NCBI RefSeq assembly: GCF_008087085.1
Contig: NZ_VIYJ01000005.1
Span: 248,001-312,000, forward strand
Source of the DNA: Nocardioides rubriscoriae
Lineage (GTDB): Bacteria; Actinomycetota; Actinomycetes; Propionibacteriales; Nocardioidaceae
Reading direction: 5' to 3'
DNA length: 64,000 bases
The notes below the pieces were generated by a model. It was given only the letters and a program-made list of their open reading frames with translations, made no database searches and had not been told where the DNA came from. Position 1 is the first letter of the stretch. Each line of letters starts with the position of its first letter. This document shows, one piece after another, positions 43,938 to 53,133 of the stretch. The translations under genes were made by a program, and so were the position numbers.

Positions 43938-44575
43938 GAGACCCGCTTGGGCGTGCCTGGCACCTCGGCGTCAGGCCGGCGCAGGTAGAGCGGCTCGGGG
44001 TCGAGCAGCTCGACCCGCTCCTCGACGACGGCGCGGCCCAGCCAGCCGGCGCTCGGACGCAGCGGTCCGACCGGCTGCGGGAAGGCGAGCGGGTAGAGCA
44101 CGGCCCCCTCCCCCACCACCGGGGCCTCGGTGGCCACCGCGTCCGGCCGGTCGACGGCCGGGCCGCTGAGGCGCGCGCCGTCGGCGTCGTACGTCGCGAG
44201 GTAGACCTCCTTGCGGCGGGCGTCGGTCGCGACCACGAAGGGCGTGGTCACCGCCCCGGTGTCGACCGCCTCCACCGCGAGGGCGTCGAGGCTGCAGACG
44301 CCGTAGACCGGCACGTCGAGCACGAACCCCAGCGTGCGCGCGGTGACCAGCCCGACCCGCAGGCCGGTGAACGGCCCGGGCCCGGCGCCGACCGCGATGG
44401 CGGTCACGTCGAGACGGGTGGCGCCCGCGTCGGCGAGCACCCGCTCGATCAGGGGCGCGAGCTGCTCGCCGTGACGCATCGTCTCGGCGGACACGGTCTC
44501 GGCGACCACGTCGCCGAGGTCGTCGAGCAGGGCCACGGTGACCTGGGGCGAGGCGGTGTCGAAGGCGAGCAGCAC
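43934..44575 (-). CDS. tsaB: tRNA threonylcarbamoyladenosine biosynthesis protein TsaB
   Basis: A 213-residue ASKHA-fold protein. It begins VLLAFDTASPQVTVALLDD (phosphate-1-like loop), has ETMRHGEQLAPLI, and AVGAGPGPFTGLRVGLVTARTLG, the signature of TsaB. It is the scaffold partner of TsaD in forming N6-threonylcarbamoyl-adenosine at tRNA position 37. GTG 44575 follows the isochorismatase-family stop by ten bases. TsaE is upstream in the operon, while TsaD is not in the window. Confidence 0.9.
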   Translation of the reverse strand: MLLAFDTASPQVTVALLDDLGDVVAETVSAETMRHGEQLAPLIERVLADAGATRLDVTAIAVGAGPGPFTGLRVGLVTARTLGFVLDVPVYGVCSLDALAVEAVDTGAVTTPFVVATDARRKEVYLATYDADGARLSGPAVDRPDAVATEAPVVGEGAVLYPLAFPQPVGPLRPSAGWLGRAVVEERVELLDPEPLYLRRPDAEVPGTPKRVS

Positions 44576-44585
44576 GGCGCCGACG

Positions 44586-45134
44586 TTAGGGCATGGGCGC
44601 GAACGCGACGCCGACGGAGGTGAGCGGCAGGCGGACCGCGTCGCCCAGGGACCAGGCGGCGACCCGGCGTACGGCGTCGGCGGGGACCGCGGGACCGGCC
44701 GGGCCGGCGGGCAGGTCCCAGGTGGAGTGGGCGTCGTGGGGCAGGACGACCTCGAGGCCACGGGCGAGCGCGGCGCGGGCGGTGGCCGCCACGCACATCT
44801 CCGACTGCAATCCGCCCAGCACCACCGCCCGGTGACCGTCGAGGAGCCGGGCCAGGTCGGTGCCGTCGAACGCGTCGTCGTGGCGCTTGGGCACGACCGG
44901 CTCGCCAGGGCGCACGTCGAGCACGAGGTCGCGTCGGTCGCCGTCGGCGAAGCGTGGGTCGTCGGCGCCGACGTCCTGCACGTGCACCACGAGCGCGCCG
45001 GCAGCGCGCGCCGCGGCCAGCAGCGTGTGCAGCGCCGCCAGGAGCCCGGCGACGTCGTGGGGCGGCGGGTCGTGCTCGACGAACGCGCCCTGGACGTCGA
45101 CGACCACCAGGGCCGTCGGCACCGGGACAATCAC
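44586..45134 (-). CDS. Isochorismatase-family cysteine hydrolase
   Basis: A 182-residue protein with the catalytic Asp-Lys-Cys set of the family: D in LVVVDVQGAF (residue 13), K in VVPKRHDDAF and Cys in LGGLQSEMCVAATA. Members hydrolyse ureides, nicotinamide or isochorismate. GTG 45134 overlaps the stop of the GNAT-TsaE gene (GTGA), so it is embedded within the t6A operon between tsaE and tsaB. The substrate is unknown; no metabolic link to t6A is evident. Confidence 0.85.
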   Translation of the reverse strand: MIVPVPTALVVVDVQGAFVEHDPPPHDVAGLLAALHTLLAAARAAGALVVHVQDVGADDPRFADGDRRDLVLDVRPGEPVVPKRHDDAFDGTDLARLLDGHRAVVLGGLQSEMCVAATARAALARGLEVVLPHDAHSTWDLPAGPAGPAVPADAVRRVAAWSLGDAVRLPLTSVGVAFAPMP

Positions 45135-46042
45135 GTCTGGGCCCAGCGCGGGCCCAGCCGCAGGATCTCGACGGTCCGCGGGTCGACCTCGGGGTCGTCG
45201 GAGCTCACGGGGGCACTGGGGTCGCGGGTGATGCGCACCTGCAGGCGGGAGTCGGCGAGGTCCTCGGCGACCCCCTCGCCCCACTCGACGACGGTGACGG
45301 CGGCGTCGAGGGTGGTGTCGAGGTCGAGGTCGTCGAGCTCGGCCGCGCCACCGAGGCGGTAGGCGTCGACGTGGACGAGCTCGGGTCCGTCGCCGCGGGA
45401 GCGGTGCTCTCGAGCGATCACGAAGGTCGGCGAGGTGACGGCCCCCTCGACGCCGAGGCCCAGTCCGAGGCCCTGGGTGAAGGTCGTCTTGCCGGCGCCG
45501 AGGTCGCCGGTGAGCACGACGAGGTCACCGGGGCGCAGCTCCTGGGCGACGCGGGCCCCGAGGGCACGCATGTCGTCGGGGGTGGGGACCTGGTGGAAGG
45601 TCGGCACCGGCCGCACCAGCTCGACGTACGGCGAGCGCCGGTCGGTCTGCCAGAAGCCGCGGCTCACCCAGAAACCGACGGTGCGGGGCAGCTCCTCGCG
45701 GGCGACGACGCGCAGCCAGCTGCGTCCGACGGCCGCCTCGGTCGCGGCCTGCACCATGGCGCCGGCGACACCGTGGCCGCGGGCGGCGGTGAGGACGCCG
45801 AAGCGGCGCAGGTAGACCGAGTCGCCGACGGCGTCGAGCAGCAGGGCGCCCACGGGCTCGCCGTCGAGGCGCGCGACCAGGCCCCCGCCCAGCGCCAGGC
45901 GTGTGGCGATCGACGACACGGTCTCGCTGAGGGCGTCGGCGGGCGGGTCGAGGGGCGGGCGGCTGCCGAAGGCCTCGCGCACGATCTCGAGGACGACCGC
46001 GGCCGACTCGGGGCCCACGCGTCGCACGGTGAGGCTGCTCAA
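45131..46042 (-). CDS. tsaE: GNAT acetyltransferase-TsaE ATPase fusion
   Basis: A 303-residue two-domain protein. Residues about 1-145 are a GNAT domain (VYLRRFGVLTAARGHGVAGAMV, then GFWVSRGFWQTDRRSPYVEL). Residues about 150-303 are TsaE, with Walker A GDLGAGKTT (179-187), SPTFVIAREH, HVDAYRL and VEWGEG. TsaE is the ATPase that resets the TsaB-TsaD complex in t6A synthesis. TTG 46042 is chosen since it overlaps the upstream stop (TTGA). The mycobacterial homologue is TsaE alone, so the fusion is a lineage feature. The acetylation target is unknown. Confidence 0.8.
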   Translation of the reverse strand: MSSLTVRRVGPESAAVVLEIVREAFGSRPPLDPPADALSETVSSIATRLALGGGLVARLDGEPVGALLLDAVGDSVYLRRFGVLTAARGHGVAGAMVQAATEAAVGRSWLRVVAREELPRTVGFWVSRGFWQTDRRSPYVELVRPVPTFHQVPTPDDMRALGARVAQELRPGDLVVLTGDLGAGKTTFTQGLGLGLGVEGAVTSPTFVIAREHRSRGDGPELVHVDAYRLGGAAELDDLDLDTTLDAAVTVVEWGEGVAEDLADSRLQVRITRDPSAPVSSDDPEVDPRTVEILRLGPRWAQT

Positions 46043-47109
46043 CGAGACGCCGCCCGGGTCGTGGCCGCGGTGATCAGCTGGTCGAGCTCGGCGTTGACCT
46101 GGTCGTGCCGCTCGATGGGCACCATGTGGCCTGCGCCCTCGCACTCGACGAGCCGCGACGAGGGGATGCGGGAGTGGAGCTTGCGGGAGTGGCCGATCGA
46201 GGTCAGCTTGTCGTGGGTGCCGGAGATGATCGAGACCGGGACCTGGTCGAGGACCGCGACGTGGTCGAACTTGTCGAGGCTGCCGAAGCTCGGGAAGAAG
46301 TCGGCGACCACCTCGAACGGCGTGGCCGACAGCATGTCGTCGACGAACGTCACGTAGGACCGAGGTACGTCGCCGCCGAAGGCGAAGCGCTGGGTGGCGG
46401 CGTTGGCGATGTAGCGGCCCACCCGGCGTACCTGGTCGACCGCACCGTGCCCGACGGCGAGGGTCGCCACGGCACGACGCGCCGCGCGGTAGGTGAGCCG
46501 GGCCGGCAGCATCGGCAGCAGGATCCGGCTCGGGTCGAGGCCGCCGGCCGTGGTGGAGACCAGGCTGACGCCGATGATCTTGTCGCCGATCATCTCGGGG
46601 TAGTGCTCGGCGAGCGCGCAGACGGTCATGCCGCCCATCGAGTGGCCGACGACCACGACCGGCCCGTCGGGGACGACCTGGTCGATGACCGCACGCAGGT
46701 CGTGGCCGAGCTGGTCGATGGTCGCGTGCTCGCGGTCGGTGCGGCCCGAGCGGCCGTGGGAGCGCTGGTCGTAGTAGACGGCGCGGACCAGGCCGCGGTA
46801 GGCGGCGCGCTGGAAGTGCCAGGAGTCGAGGTTGAGGCAGTAGCCGTGGGCGAAGACCACGGTGACCGCGGGGGCCCGGCCCTTGCCGCGGCCCGTCGGC
46901 TGCTCGACCTCGTCGACCTCGACGTGCAGCGGCAGCCCGTCGTCGGCGACGACCGTGATCGGTGCGCTGCGCAGGCTCCCGAACGGCACCGACACCCCGG
47001 CGTCGTGCGGGACGGCACGCTGCTGGCGCAGCAGGCCGATCGCGGTGCCGGCGGCGGCCAGGCCGACCGCCCCACCGAGCGCGCCGAGCAGGCGGCGACG
47101 CGCCGTCAC
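46039..47109 (-). CDS. Alpha/beta-fold hydrolase with N-terminal membrane anchor
   Basis: A 356-residue protein. A hydrophobic N-terminus (about 5-25, LLGALGGAVGLAAAGTAIG) suggests membrane anchoring or export. The hydrolase domain has the oxyanion-type HGYCLN, nucleophile Ser in VVGHSMGGMT, Asp in ISGTHDKLT and His in CEGAGHMVPIER. The position between alr and tsaE is conserved in actinobacteria such as Streptomyces. GTG 47109 overlaps the alr stop (GTGA). Substrate unknown; an esterase or lipase is likely. Confidence 0.8.
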   Translation of the reverse strand: MTARRRLLGALGGAVGLAAAGTAIGLLRQQRAVPHDAGVSVPFGSLRSAPITVVADDGLPLHVEVDEVEQPTGRGKGRAPAVTVVFAHGYCLNLDSWHFQRAAYRGLVRAVYYDQRSHGRSGRTDREHATIDQLGHDLRAVIDQVVPDGPVVVVGHSMGGMTVCALAEHYPEMIGDKIIGVSLVSTTAGGLDPSRILLPMLPARLTYRAARRAVATLAVGHGAVDQVRRVGRYIANAATQRFAFGGDVPRSYVTFVDDMLSATPFEVVADFFPSFGSLDKFDHVAVLDQVPVSIISGTHDKLTSIGHSRKLHSRIPSSRLVECEGAGHMVPIERHDQVNAELDQLITAATTRAASR

Positions 47110-48245
47110 GGCGTCGCCCCCACGTGGTCGACGTGTCCTACGTGGCGACGCGACATGCGTCCTCCGATCCGCGTGACGATCTCGTAGTTGATGGTGCCGC
47201 ACGCCTCCGCCCAGTCCTGGGCGGTCGCGCGCCCGTCGCCGGGCGGGCCGAACAGCACGACCTCGGTGCCCGCGGGCGGTGTGTCGCCGCCGAGGTCGAC
47301 GAGCACCTGGTCCATGCAGACCCGTCCGCGGACCGGGCGCCGCTTGCCGTCGACGGTCACCTCGAGGCGGTTGCTGCCCGCGACAGGGACGCCCTCGGCG
47401 TAGCCGGCGGGGACCAGGCCGACGGTGGTGCGCTCGGGTGCGGTCCAGGTGTGGCCGTAGGAGACCGCGTCACCGGCCTCGAGCTGCTTGACCAGCGCCA
47501 GCTCGGCGCGCACCGTCATCGCGGGCCGCAGGTGGGTGCCGTGCGGCACCCCCGGCGCGGGGTCGAGGCCGTAGGTCGCGAGCCCCACGCGTACGGCGTC
47601 GTAGCGCGACTGCGGGCGCAGGATGGCCGCAGCGGAGTTGGCCAGGTGGCGCAGCCCGGGGTCGAGACCGAGCGAGGCGGCCAGGGCCAGCGCGTCGTCG
47701 AAGGCGGCCTGCTGGGCGTCGTTGGCCGGGTGGTCGGGTTGGTCGGCGCAGGCGAAGTGGGACCACAGGCCGGTGACCGACCAGTGCCCCGAGTCCTCGC
47801 CCGCCCGGGCGCGCGCGAGGAACGGCTCCCAGTCGGCGCGCGCGGCTCCCCCGCGGTGCAGCCCGGTGTCGACCTTGAGCTGCACCCGCGCCGGCGCGCC
47901 GACGTCGGTGGCTGCGGCGGCGATCGCGTCGAGCTCGGCCACGGTGTAGGCGGTCAGGTCGACGTCGGCCCGGATCGCGTCGTCGTAGTGCTCGTCGGGC
48001 ACGGTGAGCCAGGTGAGCAGCCGGCCGGCGTCACCGCCCGCGCGCAGCGCGCGGACCTCGTCGAGGGTCGCGACCGCGAGCCACTCGGCGCCGGCCTCGC
48101 GGGCCGCGCGGGCGACGGGCAGCATGCCGTGGCCGTAGGCGTCGGCCTTGACGACCGTGATCATCGTGACGCCGGTGAGCGCGCGCATCGTGCGCACGTT
48201 GTGGCGCACGGCGTCGAGGTCGACGACGATCTCGGCGCGGCTCAT
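47106..48245 (-). CDS. alr: Alanine racemase
   Basis: A 379-residue PLP enzyme making D-alanine for peptidoglycan. The PLP lysine is K33 in VVKADAYGHG, with Y37; the C-terminal Tyr base lies in DAVSYGHTW, and MDQ in GRVCMDQVLVDLG. Length is normal. ATG 48245 overlaps the nnr stop (ATGA). The order nnr-alr-hydrolase-tsaE is a conserved actinobacterial arrangement. Confidence 0.95.
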   Translation of the reverse strand: MSRAEIVVDLDAVRHNVRTMRALTGVTMITVVKADAYGHGMLPVARAAREAGAEWLAVATLDEVRALRAGGDAGRLLTWLTVPDEHYDDAIRADVDLTAYTVAELDAIAAAATDVGAPARVQLKVDTGLHRGGAARADWEPFLARARAGEDSGHWSVTGLWSHFACADQPDHPANDAQQAAFDDALALAASLGLDPGLRHLANSAAAILRPQSRYDAVRVGLATYGLDPAPGVPHGTHLRPAMTVRAELALVKQLEAGDAVSYGHTWTAPERTTVGLVPAGYAEGVPVAGSNRLEVTVDGKRRPVRGRVCMDQVLVDLGGDTPPAGTEVVLFGPPGDGRATAQDWAEACGTINYEIVTRIGGRMSRRHVGHVDHVGATP

Positions 48246-49663
48246 GGGTGAGATTGTCGCAGCACGTCGCGCGCGACGCGCGGCAGCGCACGCGCCACGT
48301 CGCCGGCGGTGATCGGACCGCCCCGGGAGGCCTGGGTGGCGGCGGCGCCGTGCAGCCAGGAGCCGACGCTCGCCGCGTCGTACGGTTCGAGCCCGGCGGC
48401 GGCCAGCGCCCCGACCAGCCCGCCGAGCACGTCGCCGGCCCCGGCGGTGGCCAGCCAGGGTAGGCCCGTGGTCGTGACGCGGACCCGGCCGTCGGGGTGG
48501 ACGACGAGGGTGTGCGGACCCTTGAGCAGCACGACGGTGCCGTAGGCGTCGGCGGCCGCGCGTGCGTGCGCGAGCGGGCGGGCCTCGACGACCTCGCGGT
48601 CGACGTCGAGCATGCGGGCGAGCTCACCGGCGTGGGGCGTCAGGACGAGGTCGGACCGGCCGCCGCGGGTCACGTGGGCGAGCGCGTCGGCGTCGACGAC
48701 CGTGGGTACGCCGTCGGCGAGCGCCTCGGCGAGGGTGCCGGCCGCGCCGTCACCACTGCCCGAGCCGACCACCCAGGCCTGCACGCGCCCCTGCCCGACC
48801 ACCTCCGGGTGCTGCTCACGGACCAGGTCGTGGACGACCGCGTCGCCGACGTAGCGGACCATGCCGGCCAGGCCGCAGCTCGCGCCGGCCACCGAGAGCA
48901 GCCCCGCCCCGGGGTAGGCCGCGGAGCCGGCGCGCACTCCGACGACGCCGCGGGAGTACTTCTGCGCGTCAGCGCTCGGGCGCGGCAGCAGCGCCGCGAC
49001 GTCGGCGGTCTGCAGCGCCTCGGCCGCGGGTGCGGGGAGGTAGGGGTCCAGGCCGATGTCGACGAGGTGCACGACCCCGGACGCCGCAGCCGCGGGGTCG
49101 ACGAGGTGGGCGAGCTTGTGGGTGCCGAAGGTGATCGTGACGTCGGCGCGGGCGTGGTCGCCGTCGGCCGGCAGCTCGCCGGTGTCGACGCCGACCCCGC
49201 TGGGGGTGTCGACCGCGACCAGCGGCACACCGGCGAGCCCGGCGAGCGCCGCCGCGGCGGCGGGACGCAGGCCCGGCTGGCCGCCGATGCCGACGATGCC
49301 GTCGACCACGACGTCGGGGCGAGAGGCCCCGGGTCCCGTGGTGGGGCCGGTGGTGGTCGTCGTCCCCCCGGCCGCGCGGAGCGCGGCGACCCCGCCCTCG
49401 TGCGCGCGGTCCGACAGCAGCCACGCCGTGACCGCGAGCCCGCGCCGGGCCAGCACCGCGCCGGCGTACAGGGCGTCGCCGCCGTTGTCGCCGGAGCCGA
49501 CCAGCAGCAGCACCCGGCGCCCGTAGGTGCCGGGGGCGAGCAGGTCGAGCACGGCGTGCGCGAGCCCGTGCGCGGCCCGCTGCATCAGCGCGCCCTCGGG
49601 CAGCCTCGCCATGAGCGCCGCCTCGGCGGCCCGGACCTGCTCGACCGTGTGTGCCTGCCTCAT
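48242..49663 (-). CDS. nnr: Bifunctional NAD(P)H-hydrate epimerase/dehydratase
   Basis: A 473-residue protein. Residues about 1-205 are the YjeF_N epimerase (LLVGSGDNGGDALYAG; PSGVGVDTGEL). Residues about 220-470 are the ribokinase-like ADP-dependent dehydratase, with LTPHAGELARML, VVLLKGPHT and LATAGAGDVLGGLVGAL. It repairs damaged NADHX and NADPHX. ATG 49663 is chosen because the epimerase domain starts there (MRQAHTVEQVRAAE). It begins 40 bases after acpS and heads the coupled alr-tsa-rimI series. Confidence 0.95.
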   Translation of the reverse strand: MRQAHTVEQVRAAEAALMARLPEGALMQRAAHGLAHAVLDLLAPGTYGRRVLLLVGSGDNGGDALYAGAVLARRGLAVTAWLLSDRAHEGGVAALRAAGGTTTTTGPTTGPGASRPDVVVDGIVGIGGQPGLRPAAAAALAGLAGVPLVAVDTPSGVGVDTGELPADGDHARADVTITFGTHKLAHLVDPAAAASGVVHLVDIGLDPYLPAPAAEALQTADVAALLPRPSADAQKYSRGVVGVRAGSAAYPGAGLLSVAGASCGLAGMVRYVGDAVVHDLVREQHPEVVGQGRVQAWVVGSGSGDGAAGTLAEALADGVPTVVDADALAHVTRGGRSDLVLTPHAGELARMLDVDREVVEARPLAHARAAADAYGTVVLLKGPHTLVVHPDGRVRVTTTGLPWLATAGAGDVLGGLVGALAAAGLEPYDAASVGSWLHGAAATQASRGGPITAGDVARALPRVARDVLRQSHP

Positions 49664-49703
49664 CGCTGGCGACGTTACCGAACGCCGCCACCGAGCGCGC
49701 CCG

Positions 49704-50057
49704 TCAGGACTCGAGGACGACGACCGCGGAGGCGATGCCCGCGTCGTGCGACAGCGACACGTGGACGTGGGCAACCCCGAGCTCGTCGGCCCGGGTGCGC
49801 ACGGTGCCGCGCAGGTCGAAGCGCGGGCGGCCCGACTCTTCCGAGACCACCTCGGCGTCGTGCCAGGCCAGCCCGGCCGGCGCGCCGAGCGCCTTGGCCA
49901 GCGCCTCCTTGGCCGCGAAGCGCGCGGCCAGCGAGGCGGTCGGCCGCGTGGCCTCGTCGGGGGTGAAGAGCCGCTCGCGCAGACCGGGGGTGCGCTCCAT
50001 CGACGCGGCGAACCGCTCCAGGTCGCACACGTCGATGCCGACGCCGATCACCGCCAT
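49704..50057 (-). CDS. acpS: Holo-[acyl-carrier-protein] synthase
   Basis: A 117-residue phosphopantetheinyl transferase that loads [16 protein letters not shown] start ([13 protein letters not shown], magnesium-binding Asp) and [12 protein letters not shown] (Glu and Lys of the active site) are clear, as is the final strand [14 protein letters not shown]. Length is normal for AcpS. It lies directly upstream of nnr. Confidence 0.95.
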   Translation of the reverse strand: MAVIGVGIDVCDLERFAASMERTPGLRERLFTPDEATRPTASLAARFAAKEALAKALGAPAGLAWHDAEVVSEESGRPRFDLRGTVRTRADELGVAHVHVSLSHDAGIASAVVVLES

Positions 50058-50091
50058 GCCCGCGACCCTACTGAGGCGGACGACGGCCGGG

Positions 50092-50409
50092 TCAGAGCCT
50101 GGCCAGGACCGCCAGCACCAGGACGGGCACACCTACGGCCAGCAGGGCCGTGCGCGCCAGGCGCCGGGTCATGAACCAGACCAGCGACGTCGCGCAGGCC
50201 ACGGCGACGAGACCCGGCAGGACGAGGACGACCAGGCCCCACCCGAGGCCCAGGACGACACCGAGCCAGCCCACGACGGCCAGCACCGTGCCCGCGGCAG
50301 TGCTCTGGACCGCCATCCAGCCCGGCACGGACGGCGAGGACAGCGCTGCGACCCGGGAGACCGACCCGCGCAGGACGATCGGGGGCCTGCGCGTGGGCGA
50401 CTGCGTCAT
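50092..50409 (-). CDS. Small membrane protein, unknown function
   Basis: A 105-residue protein with three likely membrane helices (about 38-60, 62-80 and 86-104), including [20 protein letters not shown]. The N-terminal 25 residues are basic and cytoplasmic. It precedes acpS by 34 bases in the same direction. A perfect 16-bp palindrome lies 18 bases before its ATG. Not recognised. Confidence 0.6.
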   Translation of the reverse strand: MTQSPTRRPPIVLRGSVSRVAALSSPSVPGWMAVQSTAAGTVLAVVGWLGVVLGLGWGLVVLVLPGLVAVACATSLVWFMTRRLARTALLAVGVPVLVLAVLARL

Positions 50410-50427
50410 GTCCCGACCCTACGTCGA

Positions 50428-50443
50428 GTTGAACATGTTCAAC
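50428..50443. promoter_or_regulatory. Perfect 16-bp palindrome (MarR/TetR operator candidate)
   Basis: GTTGAACATGTTCAAC equals its own reverse complement. TTGAAC-type palindromes of this length are typical of MarR and TetR operators. It is 18 bases upstream of the small membrane protein gene and would cover its promoter. No regulator gene is close. Confidence 0.55.
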
Positions 50444-50576
50444 AAGCGATTCCTCGCCCACCGCACTCCGCGCTCCAAGATCGTCACGGCCCTCCTCATT
50501 CGGAGCCCGACCTCCCCGCGCGTACCTGCGCTGCCTGCGGGAGAGCCGGGCGGAGGTCGTCGGCCGTTCCGACCCG

Positions 50577-50974
50577 CTAGTCAGGCTCGAAGGTGACACG
50601 CCCAGCGTCGAACACCGAGCCGTTCATGAACTGCTCCATCGACTCGATCCCGTCGGGGGAACAAGCCAATCGCCTGGCGCCTCACTCCACGATCCCATGT
50701 AGTCGTAGACGAGGATCTCGCCGTCGCTGCCATCACCCAGACTGTGGAAACTGGTGCCGAACGGGTCGATCCAGACCATCGCCGCGCCTCGACCATCCGT
50801 TGCCAGGGAGAGCGACGATCCGTCCTCCCGGATCAGCTCGACGGCTGAGTGATGGCCCGTCCTGAAGGGACGACCAAGGACACCTTGAACGAGGTCCGCC
50901 ACCTGCCCCACCTCGTCGATCTGCCCCTCCCGCACGCAGTCCGCTTCGGGGTCGAAGTAGAGCGTTCGGATCAT
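50577..50974 (-). pseudogene. Imm1-type immunity protein gene with a single-base frameshift
   Basis: From ATG 50974 the frame encodes MIRTLYFDPEADCVREGQ..., then LSLATDGRGAAMVWIDPFG and ILVYDYMGSWSEAPGDWLVP, which fit the Imm1 family of polymorphic-toxin immunity proteins. At a run of five G (50655-50659, plus strand) the frame shifts and stops early at 50624. Adding one base restores DGIESMEQFMNGSVFDAG and a stop at 50577, giving a normal C-terminus. It is either a real frameshift or a sequencing error. No toxin gene is adjacent. Base composition is less GC-biased than in neighbours, hinting at transfer. Confidence 0.65.
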
Positions 50975-51052
50975 GTCTCGAAGATGCCACACCGGACGTC
51001 CACTGCGCCCCACCGACCGGCACGACCGCACAGCTCGCGGCAGCGTCGGGCG

Positions 51053-51203
51053 CCCACGGTGGTCGAGGTGCGAAGGACCCTGGCGACGAACCTCGAAACC
51101 CCCTCAGCCGGCGCTGCCAGCGTGACCCCGCGAGTTGGCAGCGTCACTCACCAGGTCTCGAGGCTCCTCGCTGGCGCTCGTCGCACCTCGACCACCGTGT
51201 GGG
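51053..51203. repeat. Inverted pair of palindromic repeats forming a long hairpin
   Basis: A forward copy at 51053-51100 (GGTCGAGGTGCGA...CCTCGAAACC) and an inverted copy at 51153-51203. Between them CGCTGCCA (51112-51119) pairs perfectly with TGGCAGCG (51136-51143). The whole 150 bases can fold as one nested hairpin just downstream of glmS, where it could end or protect the glmS mRNA. Confidence 0.8.
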
Positions 51204-51218
51204 GGCGGCTCGATCCGC

Positions 51219-53066
51219 CTACTCGACCGTGACCGACTTGGCGAGGTTGCGCGGCTGGTCGACGTCGTGGCCCATCAGGGTGGCGAGCTCGCAGGCGAAG
51301 AGCTGCAGCGGGACGGTGGCGACCAGCGGTTGCAGGAGCACGGGCACGCGGGGCAGGCGGATCAGCACGTCGGCGTACGGCTCGATGCGGGTGTCGCCCT
51401 CCTCGGCCAGGCAGATGGTGCGGGCGCCGCGGGCGCGCACCTCCTGGATGCCGCTGATCATCTTCTCGTGCAGCTGGTCGCGCCCGCGGGGAGGGACGAC
51501 GCAGAGCACCGGCAGGCCCTCCTCGACCAGCGCGATCGGGCCGTGCTTGAGCTCGCCGGCGGCGAACCCCTCGGCGTGGAGGTAGGCGAGCTCCTTGAGC
51601 TTGAGCGCCCCCTCGAGCGCCACCGGGTAGCCGGCGTGACGCCCCAGGAAGAGCACCGAGCGGGTCCCCGTGTGCTCGCGGGCGAGGTCGTAGACCTGCT
51701 GGGCACCGGCCAGGACCGTCTCGATCTGCTGGGGGATCGCCTCGAGCTGGACCATGATCTCGTCGATCTCGTCGCCGTAGCGGGTGCCCTTGACCTGCGC
51801 GACGTAGAGGGCGAGCAGGTAGCAGGCGACCAGCTGGGTCAGGAAGCCCTTGGTGGAGGCGACGCCGATCTCGGGGCCCGCATGGGTGTAGATGACGGCG
51901 TCGGACTCGCGCGGGATCGTCGAGCCGTTGGTGTTGCAGATCGCGAGCACCTTGGAGCGCTGGGTGCGGGCGTGCCGGATGGCCTGCAGGGTGTCGGCGG
52001 TCTCGCCCGACTGGCTGATCGCGACGACGAGCGTCGAGTAGTCGAGGATCGGGTCGCGGTAGCGGAACTCGCTGGCGAGCTCGACCTCGACGGGGATCCG
52101 GGTCCAGTGCTCGATGGCGTACTTGGCGACCATGCCGGCGTAGAACGAGGTGCCGCAGGCGATGATGATGATCTTGTCGACGTCGCGGATCTCGTCGTCG
52201 GACAGCCGCATCTCGTCGAGCTGCAGCAGTCCGGCCTGGTTGCGCCGGCCGAGCAGCGAGTCGGCGACCGCGCGCGGCTGCTCGAAGATCTCCTTGCGCA
52301 TGAACCAGTCGTGGCCGTCCTTCTCGGCGGCCGACAGGTCCCAGTCGACGTGGTAGCGGCGACCCTCGGCGGGGTGCCCGTGGAAGTCGGTGATCTCGAC
52401 GCCCTCGCGGGTGATCGAGACGACCTGGTCCTGGCCGAGCTCGAGCGCCTCACGGGTGTGCTCGATGAACGCCGCCACGTCGGAGCCGAGGAAGTGCTCG
52501 CCGTCCCCCACGCCGACGACCAGCGGGCTGTTGCGGCGGGCCGCGACGACGCGGTCGGGGTCGTGGGCGTCGATCGCGACGAGGGTGAAGGCGCCCTCGA
52601 GGACCTGGCAGACCCGCTGCATCGCGGTGGTCAGGTCGACGCCGGACTCGACCTGGAGCTCGACGAGGTGGGCGACGACCTCGGTGTCGGTCTCGGACAG
52701 CAGCACGTGGTCGTCGGCCTCGAGGCGGGCGCGCAGGTCGGCGAAGTTCTCGATGATGCCGTTGTGGACCAGCGCCACGCGGCGCTCGTGGCCCAGGTGG
52801 GGGTGGGCGTTGACGTCGTTGGGGGCACCGTGGGTCGCCCACCGCGTGTGGCCGATCCCGGTGTGGGAGGCCGGCAGCGGCGAGTCGGCGAGGGCCTTCT
52901 CGAGGTTGGCCAGCTTGCCGGCCCTCTTGGCCAGGGAGATCACGTCACCGGGCACCACCAGGGCCACGCCCGCGGAGTCGTAGCCGCGGTACTCGAGGCG
53001 CCGCAACCCCTCGACGACCACGTCCTGAGCCTGCTTCGGCCCCACGTATCCCACGATCCCGCACAT
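51219..53066 (-). CDS. glmS: Glutamine-fructose-6-phosphate aminotransferase (isomerising)
   Basis: A 615-residue enzyme making glucosamine-6-phosphate, the first step to UDP-GlcNAc. The N-terminal nucleophile is C2 (MCGIVGYVG) with [11 protein letters not shown] and HTRWATHG of the glutaminase domain (1-~240). Two SIS domains follow, with [22 protein letters not shown] and STKGFLTQ. It ends AKSVTVE as in the family. No glmS ribozyme is present. It lies near glmM, the next step. Confidence 0.95.
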   Translation of the reverse strand: MCGIVGYVGPKQAQDVVVEGLRRLEYRGYDSAGVALVVPGDVISLAKRAGKLANLEKALADSPLPASHTGIGHTRWATHGAPNDVNAHPHLGHERRVALVHNGIIENFADLRARLEADDHVLLSETDTEVVAHLVELQVESGVDLTTAMQRVCQVLEGAFTLVAIDAHDPDRVVAARRNSPLVVGVGDGEHFLGSDVAAFIEHTREALELGQDQVVSITREGVEITDFHGHPAEGRRYHVDWDLSAAEKDGHDWFMRKEIFEQPRAVADSLLGRRNQAGLLQLDEMRLSDDEIRDVDKIIIIACGTSFYAGMVAKYAIEHWTRIPVEVELASEFRYRDPILDYSTLVVAISQSGETADTLQAIRHARTQRSKVLAICNTNGSTIPRESDAVIYTHAGPEIGVASTKGFLTQLVACYLLALYVAQVKGTRYGDEIDEIMVQLEAIPQQIETVLAGAQQVYDLAREHTGTRSVLFLGRHAGYPVALEGALKLKELAYLHAEGFAAGELKHGPIALVEEGLPVLCVVPPRGRDQLHEKMISGIQEVRARGARTICLAEEGDTRIEPYADVLIRLPRVPVLLQPLVATVPLQLFACELATLMGHDVDQPRNLAKSVTVE

Positions 53067-53133
53067 GGCCCGCCACTGTACGGGTCGTGGGCGGCTCCCA
53101 CCGAGAGGCACCCCGCCTGCAAGGATGTGGGCC

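Noticed and set aside
50434..50595. Plus-strand 53-codon frame starting inside the palindrome
   Set aside because: No ribosome-binding site, Pro/Arg-rich tail of random character, and it overlaps the frameshifted immunity gene.
51204..53066. Search for a glmS ribozyme near glmS
   Set aside because: The start region has no long 5' leader; coaA starts 68 bases away on the other strand.
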